A DNA stretch of 64,000 bases from Endomychus coccineus (taxonomy: Eukaryota; Arthropoda; Insecta; Coleoptera; Endomychidae), in contig OY294070.1 in assembly GCA_958510875.1 (NCBI GenBank), positions 22,993,631 to 23,057,630 of the forward strand, read 5' to 3'. Positions 32,105-43,262 of the stretch are shown here, in pieces (within the stretch, counting starts at the first letter, position 1; each line of letters begins with the position of its first letter). Under the pieces are notes generated by a model that saw only the letters and a program-made list of their open reading frames with translations, made no database searches and was not told where the DNA came from. A program made the translations under genes and the position numbers.

Positions 32105-32915
32105 ATGGTGTCTTTTCTTCAGCTACGTTTTTCCCACTTCTAAACAAACTGTAATCGTCCGCGAATAGATACGTTGCTGCATATAAAATGTTTGGTACGA
32201 GCTCATTGAATAAATTAAGAACAGCACTCGTCCTAACACAGAACCTTGTGGTACACCGTTTTTTTTTCTTAGACTCGATTTTCGGTTACTCAGGTTCACG
32301 TATTGACTTCTATGCATAAGTAATAATTTTGCTAATACCAATTTACACCGGCGAAGGCTTTACTCAAGTCGCAACAAGCAACTTCGTTACCATACTTGTT
32401 GCCAAAAGCTTGTAGTATGTGCTCTATCAACTCTACTATCACTGTTGTTGTAGACATTTTGTTTTGGTAACCATGTTGGTTAGGAGTGAATAGATTATTT
32501 TTTCAAAATATTCAAGAATTCCCTTTGAAAATTGTTTCCAAGATTTCAGATAGTGCGGATAATATGGAAAAGGACCTGTAGTCTTGAGTCTCGTTTTTGC
32601 CTACATTTTCATAAACTGGAACGACTTTTGCAATTTTCATCGGGCTTGGGAAAATTCCTTCGGTAAAGCATCGATTTATTAGTAACTTTAGAGGGGTTAT
32701 GAATTTCGTGATTATTTGTTTTAGTATGTGTGTATCATACCTATATACGTGTTCGCTTTTTTACCTTTAATCTTTGTAGTAACGTATAGAATTTTTTCTT
32801 CTGTTACTTCGCTCAAGATAAAGGAGTTATGAGTTGTTGGTATTCTTTGTAGGGAGTACTCGATTGGTATGTTTGATTTCTTTACCCTTTCTTGTATATT
32901 TTGCCCCATTCCCGA
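32105..32915 (-). pseudogene. CR1/Jockey-like RT fragment
   Basis: Minus strand, several frames. 32909-32721: FILSEVTEEKILYVTTKIKG, the linker before the RT. Next IAKVVPVYENVGKNETQDYR and SFSILSALSEILETIFK, the fingers (NYRPISLL..LSKI.E). Near 32460-32350: NQHGYQNKMSTTTVIVELIE and VACCDLSKAFAGVNWY, motif A with the second Asp replaced by Ala. 32341-32123: NGVPQGSVLGRVLFLIYSMS, motif B. The YADD motif is not found. Inactive. Confidence 0.75.
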
Positions 32916-35020
32916 GAAAAAATGTTCAACCTGTCAGGGTAAATTGTTGGTCATATGTGATTTTTATTCGAATTTTTCGTTTTATTTCTCACAATATTCC
33001 AGATAGATGGTTGTTTATTTCGAGCATTTTCGATATAGTCATTATTTGCTAGTTTTTTCGCTTTAATTATTTCATTTTGTATTCTATTTTCACAAGTTTA
33101 TATAAAGTTAAGTTCTTTTATTTACTGTTGCAATTACGGTTATAGTATCTCATCTTTCTTCCAAGTTTTCTAGTTTTCTTGAATACCATTTTTTTACTAT
33201 CAAGCACTGTGTTCTGTGATCTGATATATGTGGTTCGAGCGTGTTTGTTGTGAAATGAAAGAAATAGTAAATATAAAGGGCTTTCCGAATGAGGAATATA
33301 CAGGCCGTTCCTCAAAAACCATGCAACATACGTATAGACATTTATGAAGTAAAGCTGATCAGAAACATATAGAGAATCCATTTAAAGTTTCAAAGTATCT
33401 GCTACTTTCTTACAGAAGCGGCACGTTAAAAATAGAAATCTACTTACATAAGGAACCTAATTTCAGAAAAAAAAATTTAGGAAATGAAAATTTTGCTAAC
33501 CATTTTTCAAAATCCCAGCACAGCTTCGTTCCGATTGAAAATCTGCAAAAAATTAGATGTAATTAGAAAAATACGTTTACATAGTAGATAGAGCTAAAAT
33601 ATTTATTAAAATTAATAGTAATATTTAAATATAATAAACCTCTAGATAATCTATCCAATAATCAATTAAATTTTCAGGATAGCAATTTATTTGCACTGTT
33701 GTATTGAACCTTAATTTACAAGAAAACCAGGAATATTTTCCTTGATTGTGAGAATATCATGTTTCACAATTGCAAATTGTAATCAATAGTTCGATAAACG
33801 GAAAGAGATATTTGCTAAACTAAATGTGTTTTATTTGTTTCAAATGATAATTACATCCTCTTTTCTAACAGAGGATCTCTGAGTAATTCTTGAACGATTA
33901 TCCCTATACCTCGACATCAATTGAATAACAAAAAATGTATTCACGAATGGAGAAAAATATTACAAATGTACAAGTACACACATCTTTTTGTGATCTGGAT
34001 TTTACTTGATAAATATTTGAATTTTTTTACCGGATATATTCTTTGTAATAAACGATAAGTTACTAGTTGTTCAAGGATCGCTACTGTGAACAGTGTGAAT
34101 GAATGATTATATAAGATACGTTTGGCTATGATATGATGGAAACAAAAGTTTTCGCAGAAAGTTGAAGTTGACGAAAGTTGAAGCTGTTATTATGGTTTCA
34201 GAGAATACTACAAGTTGCAACTTTAACGTTCAAGAATACAATAATATGTTTCTAATATAAATAGTTAGTTAATTTACGAATACTATCCACAAATCATCGA
34301 AACGCTTTGGAATTCAACGAAAAACATAAATCCAAAAGCTCATTTATTTCCCCGTGCGAATTTCATATTCTTTTGTCGCCCCTTGCTGTTTGCTTCTATG
34401 TCTTACACGGTTACCAACTAAATATAAATAACACGGAACCGATGAAAAATGGCGTTATTCGCAAACTCTCTCTATCTCATAGCAACTAGCGATTTTTTTC
34501 CAAGTCCACGTGTATATTTGAGAAACGCTATTTATTAGAAACGTTTACAGCGTAAAATATTATCGGGTCATACATCTCTTTGGGCTACGAGAAAGACAGA
34601 ACGAAATAGCTATCGTTGAGAAAACACCTGTACCCCACGGTTTCCGCAAGAATAGTATAACACAGGCTGGTTTATTCAGTATATGCTCTCCTCCACCTAC
34701 GCTTAAAATACTGCCAGATAGCTCTTTCTCAAAGTGAAACATAAATAACGAAATGGGAATGTTTATTAACGTTTACATTATTAATATGTTATTTTAAACG
34801 ATGTAACTGAATTTATACGATCGTTATTATCCATTGTTGGTGATTAGCATGAATACCTCTTCAGTTGTCGATAGTTATGGTCATGGGAGTTCCCCATTTT
34901 TAATACAAGCTCATAATATTTGTTTAATGCGTTCAGTTACATCCCGAATGAACTAAAAAAATTCGAAATTCACTCAAGACATCAAATCTGCCGGCACGTT
35001 TTACGTTGGACAACTTCGAA
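32916..35020. other. No gene seen
   Basis: AT-rich with short open frames only. A slightly GC-richer patch at 34550-34740 has an open minus-strand frame of 60 codons that I do not recognise. Confidence 0.45.
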
Positions 35021-35024
35021 TATA

Positions 35025-35500
35025 TGTTTATTTATTTATTTAACAAATTAGGTCATACAATGAAGTGTATTCAAACACTCCAATAAAAGTATAACACTAA
35101 AATTTAAGATTAATGAAACAAATAGAGAATGAAGTAATCCTAAGATTAATATAATTTGTAGTTCAAAAATAAAATTTCAAACTTCAAAATTTGAAATAAT
35201 AATGTTATCTAAATTATGTCATTCAAATACGCATCGGGCTTGCTTTTTGATTGTATATAAGGATGAGCTGAAAATATTAAAATGCGAGAAGTATAAGTTA
35301 TATTTCCTTTGCATTATACAAATTGGTGCGATAAAAAGAAGTAGAATGAGTGTCTTCATATAGATGGGTAATATTTGAATCAATATGATTATTAAATAAT
35401 TTAAACAAGGGAGTTACATAAAATCTAACTGGATATATATGAAATGAGACGTTTTTATCATAACTAGAAACTGCCATATACACTCTGCCGGGTTGTAATG
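35025..35500 (-). mobile_element. Possible 3' end of a non-LTR element
   Basis: On the minus strand the segment ends in TTATTGGAGTGTTTGAATAC, CATTGTATGACCTAATTTGT and then an (AAAT)n tail at about 35026-35041. A tail made of short repeats is typical of CR1/Jockey-like 3' untranslated regions. The adjoining 61-codon minus frame (35298-35483) has no recognisable motif. Confidence 0.35.
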
Positions 35501-35812
35501 GAAAGGTAATGAGTTCAATAAGTTCTAAATCAGGAAATTCCGAACATTACACTATTTGTTTAATTGTTCACATGTTATAACATGCAAAGTGGATCATATG
35601 TGTAATAATGCACCGTAAACAAGGTTAGCTTATTGTTGATACATCATGCTATCAACATCGATATAAATGAATGTTAGGGAATGACGTATCAACATCAATG
35701 TATAAGAATAAGGGAGAAGTATTTATAGTTTAGGATAGAGTTATCATAGGCAGAAGAATAGAATAGGATAGAATATTAGACTTATAATTAATGGTTAGAG
35801 ATATTGATATAA

Positions 35813-35895
35813 TGAAATAAAACACTTTTACTTTGTGTTTTATCACATATATTATAGAAACAAATCGTGATTGTAGTTTCGACACTAGCCTGTCA
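35813..35895 (-). repeat. Dispersed repeat, second copy inverted at 58970-59050
   Basis: Read on the minus strand: TGTCGAAACTACAATCACGA, TTTGTTTCTATAATATATGTG, ATAAAACAC, then AGTGTTTTATTTCATTATATC. The same order is found on the plus strand at 58973-59050. It could be the end of an LTR or a PLE-adjacent repeat; the class is not determined. Confidence 0.6.
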
Positions 35896-36020
35896 TCTTT
35901 AAACGATAGTAATGTATGAAAATATGAATAATCTAGGCTATTTATGGTACAACATAAAATAAAGGTAACAAGTGGGGTTTCGTTTGGGGAAATACTTTGT
36001 TAGAATGTAAGCAGAAAAAT

Positions 36021-37932
36021 TTTACCATTTCTTTTTTTCTAATGTGCATTTTAGCATTTCTACAGAGGAAAATGCATCTCTTTGAATGCACTTTCAGGAG
36101 ATAATATTAAAAATATTGAAAACATGCCCAAATATAGCCAACATTTCTCACTCGGTGGTTTTTGGGGTCGCTGACACGCTTCCGGTGCCAGATTTCAGCT
36201 ACAACGCACCTGGGGCTCAGTACATCCGGGTAATACCGTCGTCTCCAGAGAATTCGAGAAAATCTCTTTTGCAATGGAGTGAAACTTAGTGGCGAGGTTC
36301 TTTTGTGGTTGCCGGTTGTGACCAAGACTTTCAATAGTCACTTGGTGCTCAGGATATCCTGATTATCTGGGTCATCTCCATGGATTGATTTTTAATATGC
36401 CCTGAAATGCAACCAAATTATCTCGGAGGTTTTTGGGGTCGCTTATCACGACTCTGACGCCGGATTTGGACTATGGCGCACCTGGAGATCAGGACATCCT
36501 GGTACTATTGTCGTCTCCAGGGAATTCGTGAAACTATTTTTTGGAATGGGATGAAACCTGCTAGGGAGGTTCTCTTGAGCACACGGGTCGGGACCAAGAC
36601 TTTAAATAGTCACCTGATGATCAGGATATCCTGATGACCTAGGTCATCTTCATCGATTGTTTTTTAATATGCTCTGAAAAGCAACCAAATACGTCTCTCG
36701 GGGGTTTTTGGGGTCGCTGGATTCGATTCCGGTGCCGGATTTGAACTACGGCGCACCTGAGGCTCAGTACATCTTGGTACTTTCGTCGTCTCCAGGAAAT
36801 TCGCAGGAATACCTTCTCCAAAGGAATGGAACCTGTTAGGGAGGTTATCTTGAGCATACAGGTCATGACTAAAACCCGTATGCTCAAGAGGAAAAATCAA
36901 ATAAAATACGAAACTTAAGCAACAGTTAATGAGGCGATTATATTGCTCCTATTTATTAATTTATTTATAAACGCTCAGAGCATAATTTCATAGAATTTGT
37001 AAATAATCATATTTTTGTAAATAAAAACTACACATGAGCATTAATATATATTTCAAGATGAAATAAATACTTTAAAGTACAATTTTATTCCTTCGCAAAA
37101 TTTTAAACAAATATATATTTATGCTTCATGGAATAAAAATTGTTGCGAAAGATGAAATTTGTATTATTATTTACAAAAAAAATTCTTTTAATTAATAGAA
37201 TTATCGTAGATCGAATCTGGCACCGGAATCGCATTCAGCGACCCCAAAAACCCCCGAGAGATGAATTTGGTTGCATTTCAGAGCATATTAAAAATCAATC
37301 CATGGAGATGACCTAGATCATCAGGATATCCTGACCACCAGGTGACTATTGAGTGTTATGGTCATGACCCGTATACTCAAGAGAACCTCCCTCACAAGTT
37401 TCATGCCATTCCAAAAGATAATTTCAAGAATTTCCTCGAGACGACAATAGTACCTGATGTCCTGATCCCCAGGTGCACCGTAGTTCAAATCCGGCACCGG
37501 AATCGTGATCAGCGACCCCAAAATACCCCGAGAGATGAATTTGGTTGCATTTCAGAGCGTATTAAAAATCAATCCACGGAGATGACCTAGATAATCAGGG
37601 TATCCTGAGCATAACGTGACTATCGGAAGTCTTGGTCACAACCGGCAACCACAAAAGAACCTCCCCACTAAGTTTCACTCCATTGGAGAAGAGATTTTTC
37701 CGAATTCCCTGGAGTCGACAATATTATCCGGATGTACTGAGCCCCAGGTGCATTGTAGTTGAAATCTGGAACCGGAATCGTGATCAGCGACCCCAAAAAC
37801 CCCCGAGTGAGAAATTTTGGCTATATTTGGACATGTTTTCAACATTTTTAATATTATCTCCTGAAAGTGCATTCAAAGAGATACATTTTCCTGTGTAGAA
37901 GTGCACATTAGGAAAAAAAATGGTAACATTTT
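36021..37932. repeat. Giant foldback with three 275-bp tandem units per arm
   Basis: The left arm (36021-36889) and right arm (37195-37932) are inverse copies around a 300-base AT-rich spacer. Each arm holds three units of about 275 bases that start with the motif GGGGTCGCTGA..ACG.TTCCGG.GCC.GATTT (36164, 36435, 36710; inverse ends at 37245, 37519, 37794). Each unit continues GCGCACCTGGGGCTCAGTAC, then TCGTCTCCAG.GAATTCG and GGTCATCTCCATGGATTG. The outer ends carry ATGCATCTCTTTGAATGCAC. The several open frames are by-products of the repeats and match no family. Confidence 0.85.
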
Positions 37933-38078
37933 TTCTAAATGAATTCCTGAATCGATTAAAAAAAATTATCAAAATCGGTTCATCCGGTTTTTTTTTACTT
38001 TAGCCTTTTTTGTGTTTTATTTCCTTGCCTAATAGTGTAATTGAAATTGGATAATGAGGTAGAGTTGATTTTCCGTTA

Positions 38079-38290
38079 TCAAGACATCAAACAGGATGCT
38101 GTAGTACATTGATCGTTTAAAATTTTATTGTCATTATTTTCAACACCTTTGAAAATTTTTATTGATTCTAGTCTGTTTAATTTGAAACCTCTACTCTGGT
38201 TATGTAAAATTTTAGCTTCATCTAAAGTTGGAAAAGTGTGCCCTGTTTTTAAAATATGGTTAAAGAAAGATGAATTTGTTTTATTAAGTC
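38079..38290 (-). pseudogene. PLE-A C-terminal fragment downstream of a terminal repeat
   Basis: The minus-strand frame reads RLNKTNSSFFNHILKTGHTF, then PTLDEAKILHNQSRGFKLNR and LESIKIFKGVENN, the last part of the GIY-YIG nuclease domain (H....GH.F....A.IL..... R...E...I). It follows directly on the minus-strand terminal repeat (38299-38620). So on that strand a hammerhead-bearing repeat is followed by a 5'-truncated body, the tandem-repeat arrangement usual for PLEs. Confidence 0.65.
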
Positions 38291-38351
38291 TAAGTAATAC
38301 ATAAAAAATTCTCGGGAAATAGGTCACATCAACACTTTGTTTTAAATATTA

Positions 38352-38394
38352 GTCTTCACGTACGTTTCGGGTCTCACGACTATCATCAGAAGAC
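38352..38394 (-). ncRNA. Hammerhead ribozyme, left arm, cleavage triplet mutated
   Basis: Minus strand in order: GTCTT, CTGATGA, stem II AGTC / GTGA / GACC, then an extra C, core GAAAC, loop GTAC, GTG, AAGAC. Stem I is intact and perfectly paired. The triplet before the cleavage point reads GTG, which breaks the NUH rule, and stem II has an A-C mismatch. It is therefore predicted inactive. Confidence 0.75.
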
Positions 38395-38844
38395 TCACTA
38401 TGTCTAAAAAGGGGTTTACTAAAACTAATTATAGCACAAGCGTCCAAATCGCACAATTTAACTTCAATCAAAAGAGCCCACGCCGTCGAAACGAACAGAA
38501 CTACGAATAATCGAAATTGTATCGTCAGTACTAAAGTATAAAAAATTTTTTTGTAGTAAGAATCCGCTATTCAGTAATATTATTAAAATATATGAGTGCA
38601 TATTGATTGGTATTCTCACAACAACCCCTTGTTGTGAATGCACTCATATATTTTAATAATATTACTGAATAGCGGATTCTTAATACAAAAAAATTTTTTA
38701 TACTTTAATACTGACGATACAATTTCGATAATTCGTAGTTCTGTTCGTTTCGACGACGTGGGCTCTTTTGATTGAAGTTAAATTGTGCGATTTGGACGCT
38801 TGTGCTATAATTAGTTTGCGTAAGCCCCTTTTTAGACATAGTGA

Positions 38845-38886
38845 GTCTTCTGATGATGGTCGTGAGACCGAAACGTACGTAAAGAC
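38845..38886 (+). ncRNA. Hammerhead ribozyme, right arm, intact core
   Basis: In order: GTCTT (38845-38849), CTGATGA, extra T, stem II GGTC / GTGA / GACC, GAAAC, loop GTAC, GTA, AAGAC (38882-38886). Stem I pairs perfectly over five bases and stem II over four. Stem III is two pairs (A-U, C-G). The cleavage triplet is GTA. All invariant core bases (CUGANGA, GAAA, NUH) are present. The only oddity is one U between CTGATGA and stem II, shared by all copies here. Predicted to self-cleave after 38881. Confidence 0.85.
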
Positions 38887-39093
38887 GAATATTTAAAACA
38901 AAGTGTTAATGTGACTTATTTCCCGAGAATTTTTATGTATAATTCATACTGGGTCAAGAATCTTATTATTAAGTCTAAGTGATCGAAAATGTTCCTTATA
39001 TCTCATTTCTTCTAGTAAGAAGAAATTAGCAAATCTGCTAGCTTATCTTAAGCCAGCAGAACCTCGGTCTTTTTAATTGTGCCTAAAAATTTA

Positions 39094-39976
39094 TAGTTGT
39101 TTCTGAAAAAAGCCTATAAATAGCATATAATTATGACATCTGCTCGGTCAACAAAATATCGATTATTGAAACTAGCATTCATTATGTGCGATGTCGCTAA
39201 TATCGCGAAGTGGGGCAGGTATGATAACGGAAGTCGAAGAGAACTCATTGTGGTGTTAACCTTTAACAGGGTAAGTCGAGATTTATAATTCATTGTCTTT
39301 ACATACATTTTCTTAATTTTTGCTTCCGAAATATGATGCATATCAGGCTATATATAATTTGATTTGGATTGTAATTAAACTTCTGGATGTACAGTACCTG
39401 AATGTAATTATATTTCGGAGGAAGTTTCGCTCGACTTATCCAAGGTCACCCAATCAAATTTGCATTGGCATGATTCCATGAATATCTTTTTCATCATTAC
39501 AGGGATTGTTGTAGTCATTGTATGAAAGTACTCTAACGAGACGTGGGCAGTTTATACAGTCAATATTTAATTTCCTCCCTTGTAGTTGACCCCGCAAATT
39601 GTGCACATGGTATTTGCGCGATTTTGTAAATCGCCATTTTGTTATCCTAGTACAAGATACATAGGATGGTCTTATTAGACAAACGTGCAAAGATTGATAA
39701 GGGTTAATACAAAACAAATAACCTAATTACTGCTTATTGGGTAGACATATATTTATTACGCTGTTACGCCGTTTGGGAGTTAATACAATTCACATTATCA
39801 ATCCACGTGTGTAATTCATTTCAAGCAAATCAGATCTTTATGCTACTGGCAAATTTCAACATTTCAAATAATTTCCCTTCAGATACTATTTAATTATTAT
39901 TCTTTCAAGTCACATTGTTTGGTATTATTAATTCAGTCACATGTTAACTATTTGCTGATTTAAATATCAATTGTAA
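39094..39976. other. No recognised gene between two direct repeats
   Basis: An open minus-strand frame of 87 codons (39454-39717) is present but shows no family. If the flanking direct repeats are the two ends of one element, this would be its internal part, yet no RT or nuclease motif is visible. Confidence 0.4.
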
Positions 39977-40452
39977 TTTAATACTGACGATACAATTTCG
40001 ATTATTCGTAGTTCTGTTCGTTTCGACGGCGTGGGCTCTTTTGATTGAAGTTAAATTGTGCGATTTGGACGCTTGTGCTATAATTAGTTTTAGTAAACCC
40101 CTTTTTAGACATAGTGAGTCTTCTGATGATGGTCGTGAGACGAATATTTAAAACAAAGTGTTAATGTGACCTATTTCCCGAGAATGTTTATGTATAATTA
40201 ATACTGGGTCAAGAATCTTATTATTAAGTCTAAGTGATTGAAAATGTTCCTTATATCTCATTTCTTCTAGTAAGAAGAAATTAGCAAATCTGCTAGCTTA
40301 TCTTAAGCCAGCAGAACCTCGGTCTTTTTAATTGTGCCTAAAAAAATGGCTCTGCTAGCTTTGGGGATGTAAACTTTATCACATTCATTGTGTCCATTTT
40401 TTTCGCGCCCATTCATTCCAGATCTGGTGTGACACATTTCAAGTTAATCATG

Positions 40453-40677
40453 TCACAGCACAAGTAACATGCACATTTTATGCTCGAGAGGAAGGATTGA
40501 AGAAGGAAAGGGTTCGTTCGTTGGTGTGATCTCGTCATGAAATGCAAAGAACATGTGGGCAGTGATGCCAGAAGGGTTTTGGTCAGCAGACAGTATATCT
40601 GACATTCTGACACCGAGCACCGTAGACAGAGAGACTGCTACAGACAAGGGGTTAGAGGTCGGCGCCCCGGGCCACAC
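40453..40677 (-). pseudogene. Unassigned 74-codon frame, faintly recombinase-like
   Basis: The minus-strand reading SLSTVLGVRMSDILSADQNP and SGITAHMFFAFHDE vaguely resembles the end of DIRS-type or similar tyrosine recombinases (..G..L.DIL....W.S..TF...Y). The catalytic His, Arg and Tyr are not visible in the expected places. This is a weak likeness by eye and could be chance. Confidence 0.2.
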
Positions 40678-41858
40678 TTTCCACAGACATAATTATTTAC
40701 GAGATGGTTTCGGAGCATCTTATACGAAATACTATTGCCATTCTGATGCTATTTTATAAGCTTCTCATTTTATCCAGTCACCTTCATATCTTTCGTGAAG
40801 GATTTCGTCATTAATTTTGAAATGCCTACACGATTTCAGTAGAACAAAAAATCTTAGGATGGGTATTTAGTTGATTAATTTTAATATAAATTATCCCGAA
40901 AGCCATTTATTCTTGATCCTTCTCACTGTGATATAATTTGTTGATTGGGGATCAAATTAATTTCATTATTAATATAGTAAATAAAAAATAAGTATAACAA
41001 TAATAGATTAAACGTTATATAGATGAAGTGGTTCATTAGCAGCTCATTTATAATGTAAGAGAATAAGAAATAAATGAATATATGAATATACTCTATTGAT
41101 AAGGAAAAGTCACCCTTATCCACTAAAAATACTATCAAGTACTGAGGACCTTTTGGCTACCAAGAAGACAACATCAGTATTTCCGCCATTACAAATTTTG
41201 ATTCACAAGGTATTTTGAACACGCTTAATAGCCAATTTGATTCACTGAGATTCACTGCTGGAACAGAAATAGATAATCAGCTTCCTTTCCTTGATTATTT
41301 CACTTATGCTAAAATAACGTGTTATGATTGGTTGAAATTTTTGTGTTGATAAATGAAAACTTCATGTTTTCGATTTTGTAGTTCGGCTCTTGATTGGTTA
41401 CTGGATATGTATATGATGTGTTTTCGATTTTGTAGTTCGATTCCTCATTAGTTATTTATCAAAACACAAACTTACCACTAGCAAGCTGCTATAATGACAC
41501 AACACCAAACTTTGACCAAAACTAAATAAGCACTCACTATTAATTCATATCAACTTCACAATTTTCGACAAATTTTGCATACTCGTTGATTAATCAAATC
41601 ACTAAATCAAAATGTTATCAAAACATAACCTCGAGCGAGAAGCAGTAGACTAGACATGCAATGACGAAACTACGAATGACGCGCTCTGTGATTGGTATCT
41701 GAAATAGAGGGATGTTTGAAATAACAAGTAAATGTTTTGTTAGTTGCATAATTTCAGAACTAAATGCGGGATTAATGTTCCTAGTTAAATTGAATAGTAG
41801 GCTGTAACATAAATGAAGGAAATTAACAATAATTCTTGAATCGAATTTACACGTCAAA

Positions 41859-43051
41859 ATGAGTGATAAGAGCCGCTTCGGTGATTATAATCTTGAACAA
41901 ATAAGAAATGAAATTAAAGACTTAATACCGCAAAATACCATTCGGTCCAAAAAATACATTTGGAAACAATTCACAGAATTTTGTGAAAAACGAAATCACC
42001 TTCTAGAAGAAAATACATCGAATGAAAAACTTGCGGACATCCTTACTGAATGGGCATTCAATATGCGAAAGATCGATGGAAGTGAGTATAAGGAAATAGT
42101 AGTGAAAACTATGTGGAATACTACTGCCAAATTGCTCCAAGAGAAATATTATAACGAATACAACCGTACTTTAGATCCATTCAAAGATATACCTTTTCAA
42201 GTTGCTAGAAATGCCAGGAATATGAAAAGGAAAAGACTGCAAAGTATTCCAGAAAAAAGAAAAATATCTTCTGTATCCTTGACATCTGAAGAAATGACAA
42301 ATATTGTACAAAGTTGGGATGAAAATAATCCAAATGGACTGCAGAGAAAAGTTTATCATATAATTGCAGTGGAATTGGCTTGGCGGGGTGGCGAGGCTTG
42401 TCGATGTTTGGTTAATTTTTTCAAAGAAGAAATAAATAACGACGGAACACCATCAGGAAGACTAGAATACAACCCAATTTTCACGAGAACTGCAAGAAAT
42501 ATAGCGGAAAGTAAATGGCTTGTACCAAATAAAGATAAACCAGAAAATTGCCCAGTTCGACTATTCAAGAAACTGATATCAAAAAGAGGAGTGAATATTA
42601 AAACGGATCGGCTATTTTTGACGGTTAACAACAATTGGTATAAAGACAATAATAGTCCTTGGTTCAAAAATATGCCAATTGGTATAAATGAAATTAGTAA
42701 ATGGACCAAATCTGCAGCTGAAAAAATTGGTTTAGATACAAAAAAGTTAAAATTTCGAATCATTCAAATAGATCTACAGCTGTCAGTCAGTTGGCAAGTT
42801 CCGGAATCGGAGAACAACAAATAATTAAAGTCACTGGCCATAGTAGTTCAACGTCAATAAAACCATATTTACAACTCAACAAGGAACACCATGCCCAAAT
42901 AATTTCAAATCTTAGGAGTGAAGATGTCAATATATCCACAACGCAAACGGTTGTATCTACTAGTACAAAAAAGGACGAACTGGATATGGATAATGTTAAA
43001 ATATACAACAGCACAAAATGCACATTTAATATTAATATTTATAATAAATAA
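41859..43051 (+). pseudogene. Crypton-like tyrosine recombinase, one frameshift
   Basis: The first frame gives 321 codons from ATG 41859. An N-terminal helical DNA-binding part (about residues 10-130) has SKKYIWKQFTEFCEKRNHLL. The catalytic domain starts near 140 and has ELAWRGGEACR with the first catalytic Arg at 176. At about 42758 the reading must shift by one base: the other frame then gives NHSNRSTAVSQLASSGIGEQ (the HxxR box), QIIKVTGHSSSTSIKPYLQ (the second His and the nucleophile Tyr), and runs to TAA at 43049-43051. All R, HxxR, H and Y catalytic positions are present, but on two frames. The total of about 397 codons and the lack of an RT fit Crypton elements, known in insects. AATAAA sits at the stop. 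A DIRS or viral recombinase is less likely. Confidence 0.8.
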
Positions 43052-43096
43052 ATAAAAATGGTTTCGATTTTATGCATGAAATAATCTTAACAAATA

Positions 43097-43262
43097 CAAC
43101 TCGTGTTATCGGCGATTATCGTTAATTCCTTCTCGGTTTCGAATCAAATTATGTTGCTTCAGGCAACCACACTCGCGCAAGCGCTCGTGTGGTTGCCAAG
43201 CAACATAATTTGATTCTCAAATTCAAAGGAATTGCTATTTCGGTAATCACCGATACACTTGT
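43097..43262. repeat. Palindrome at the end of the Crypton-bearing insertion
   Basis: The core arms 43141-43175 and 43182-43216 (GAATCAAATTATGTTGCTTC, then GGCAACCACAC) are inverse copies with a 2-base indel around a GC-rich loop. Outer parts also match (ATCGGCGATTA / ATCGGTGATTA; ACAACTCGTG / CACTTGT). PLE-B sequence resumes about 20 bases after it. It could be the right terminus of the inserted unit or a separate small foldback. Confidence 0.7.

Larger units (their letters stand above)
38299..38937. repeat. Head-to-head pair of PLE-A terminal repeats (palindrome)
   Basis: The outer ends ACATAAAAAATTCTCGGGAA (38299) and TTCCCGAGAATTTTTATGT (ending 38937) mirror each other. The arms of about 310 bases are nearly identical, apart from a short extra stretch near the centre (about 38600-38630). 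Landmarks: TTAGTTT, GCACAAGCGTCCAAATCGCA, CCGTCGAAACGAACAGAAC, CCGCTATTCAGTAATATTAT. Each arm contains one hammerhead, transcribed outwards from the centre. High arm identity implies a young or gene-converted structure. Confidence 0.85.
38705..40345 (+). repeat. Direct repeat: 38705-39093 and 39977-40345 (PLE-A terminal repeat plus ~150 bases of body)
   Basis: Both copies run from TAATACTGACGATACAATTTC through the hammerhead region to GCCAGCAGAACCTCGGTCTT, with few differences. The second copy lacks 18 bases (after 40141) that contain the core GAAA, the cleavage triplet and the stem I 3' strand. The deletion lies between two AGAC repeats, so its hammerhead (GTCTT at 40118-40122) is destroyed. 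The 880 bases between the copies (39094-39976) hold no recognisable gene. The arrangement resembles a pair of PLE terminal repeats or a later duplication. Confidence 0.75.

Noticed and set aside
36086..37898. Several 60-90-codon open frames in the large palindrome
   Set aside because: They repeat with the 275-base units in both orientations and have no family resemblance, so they are by-products of the repeat.
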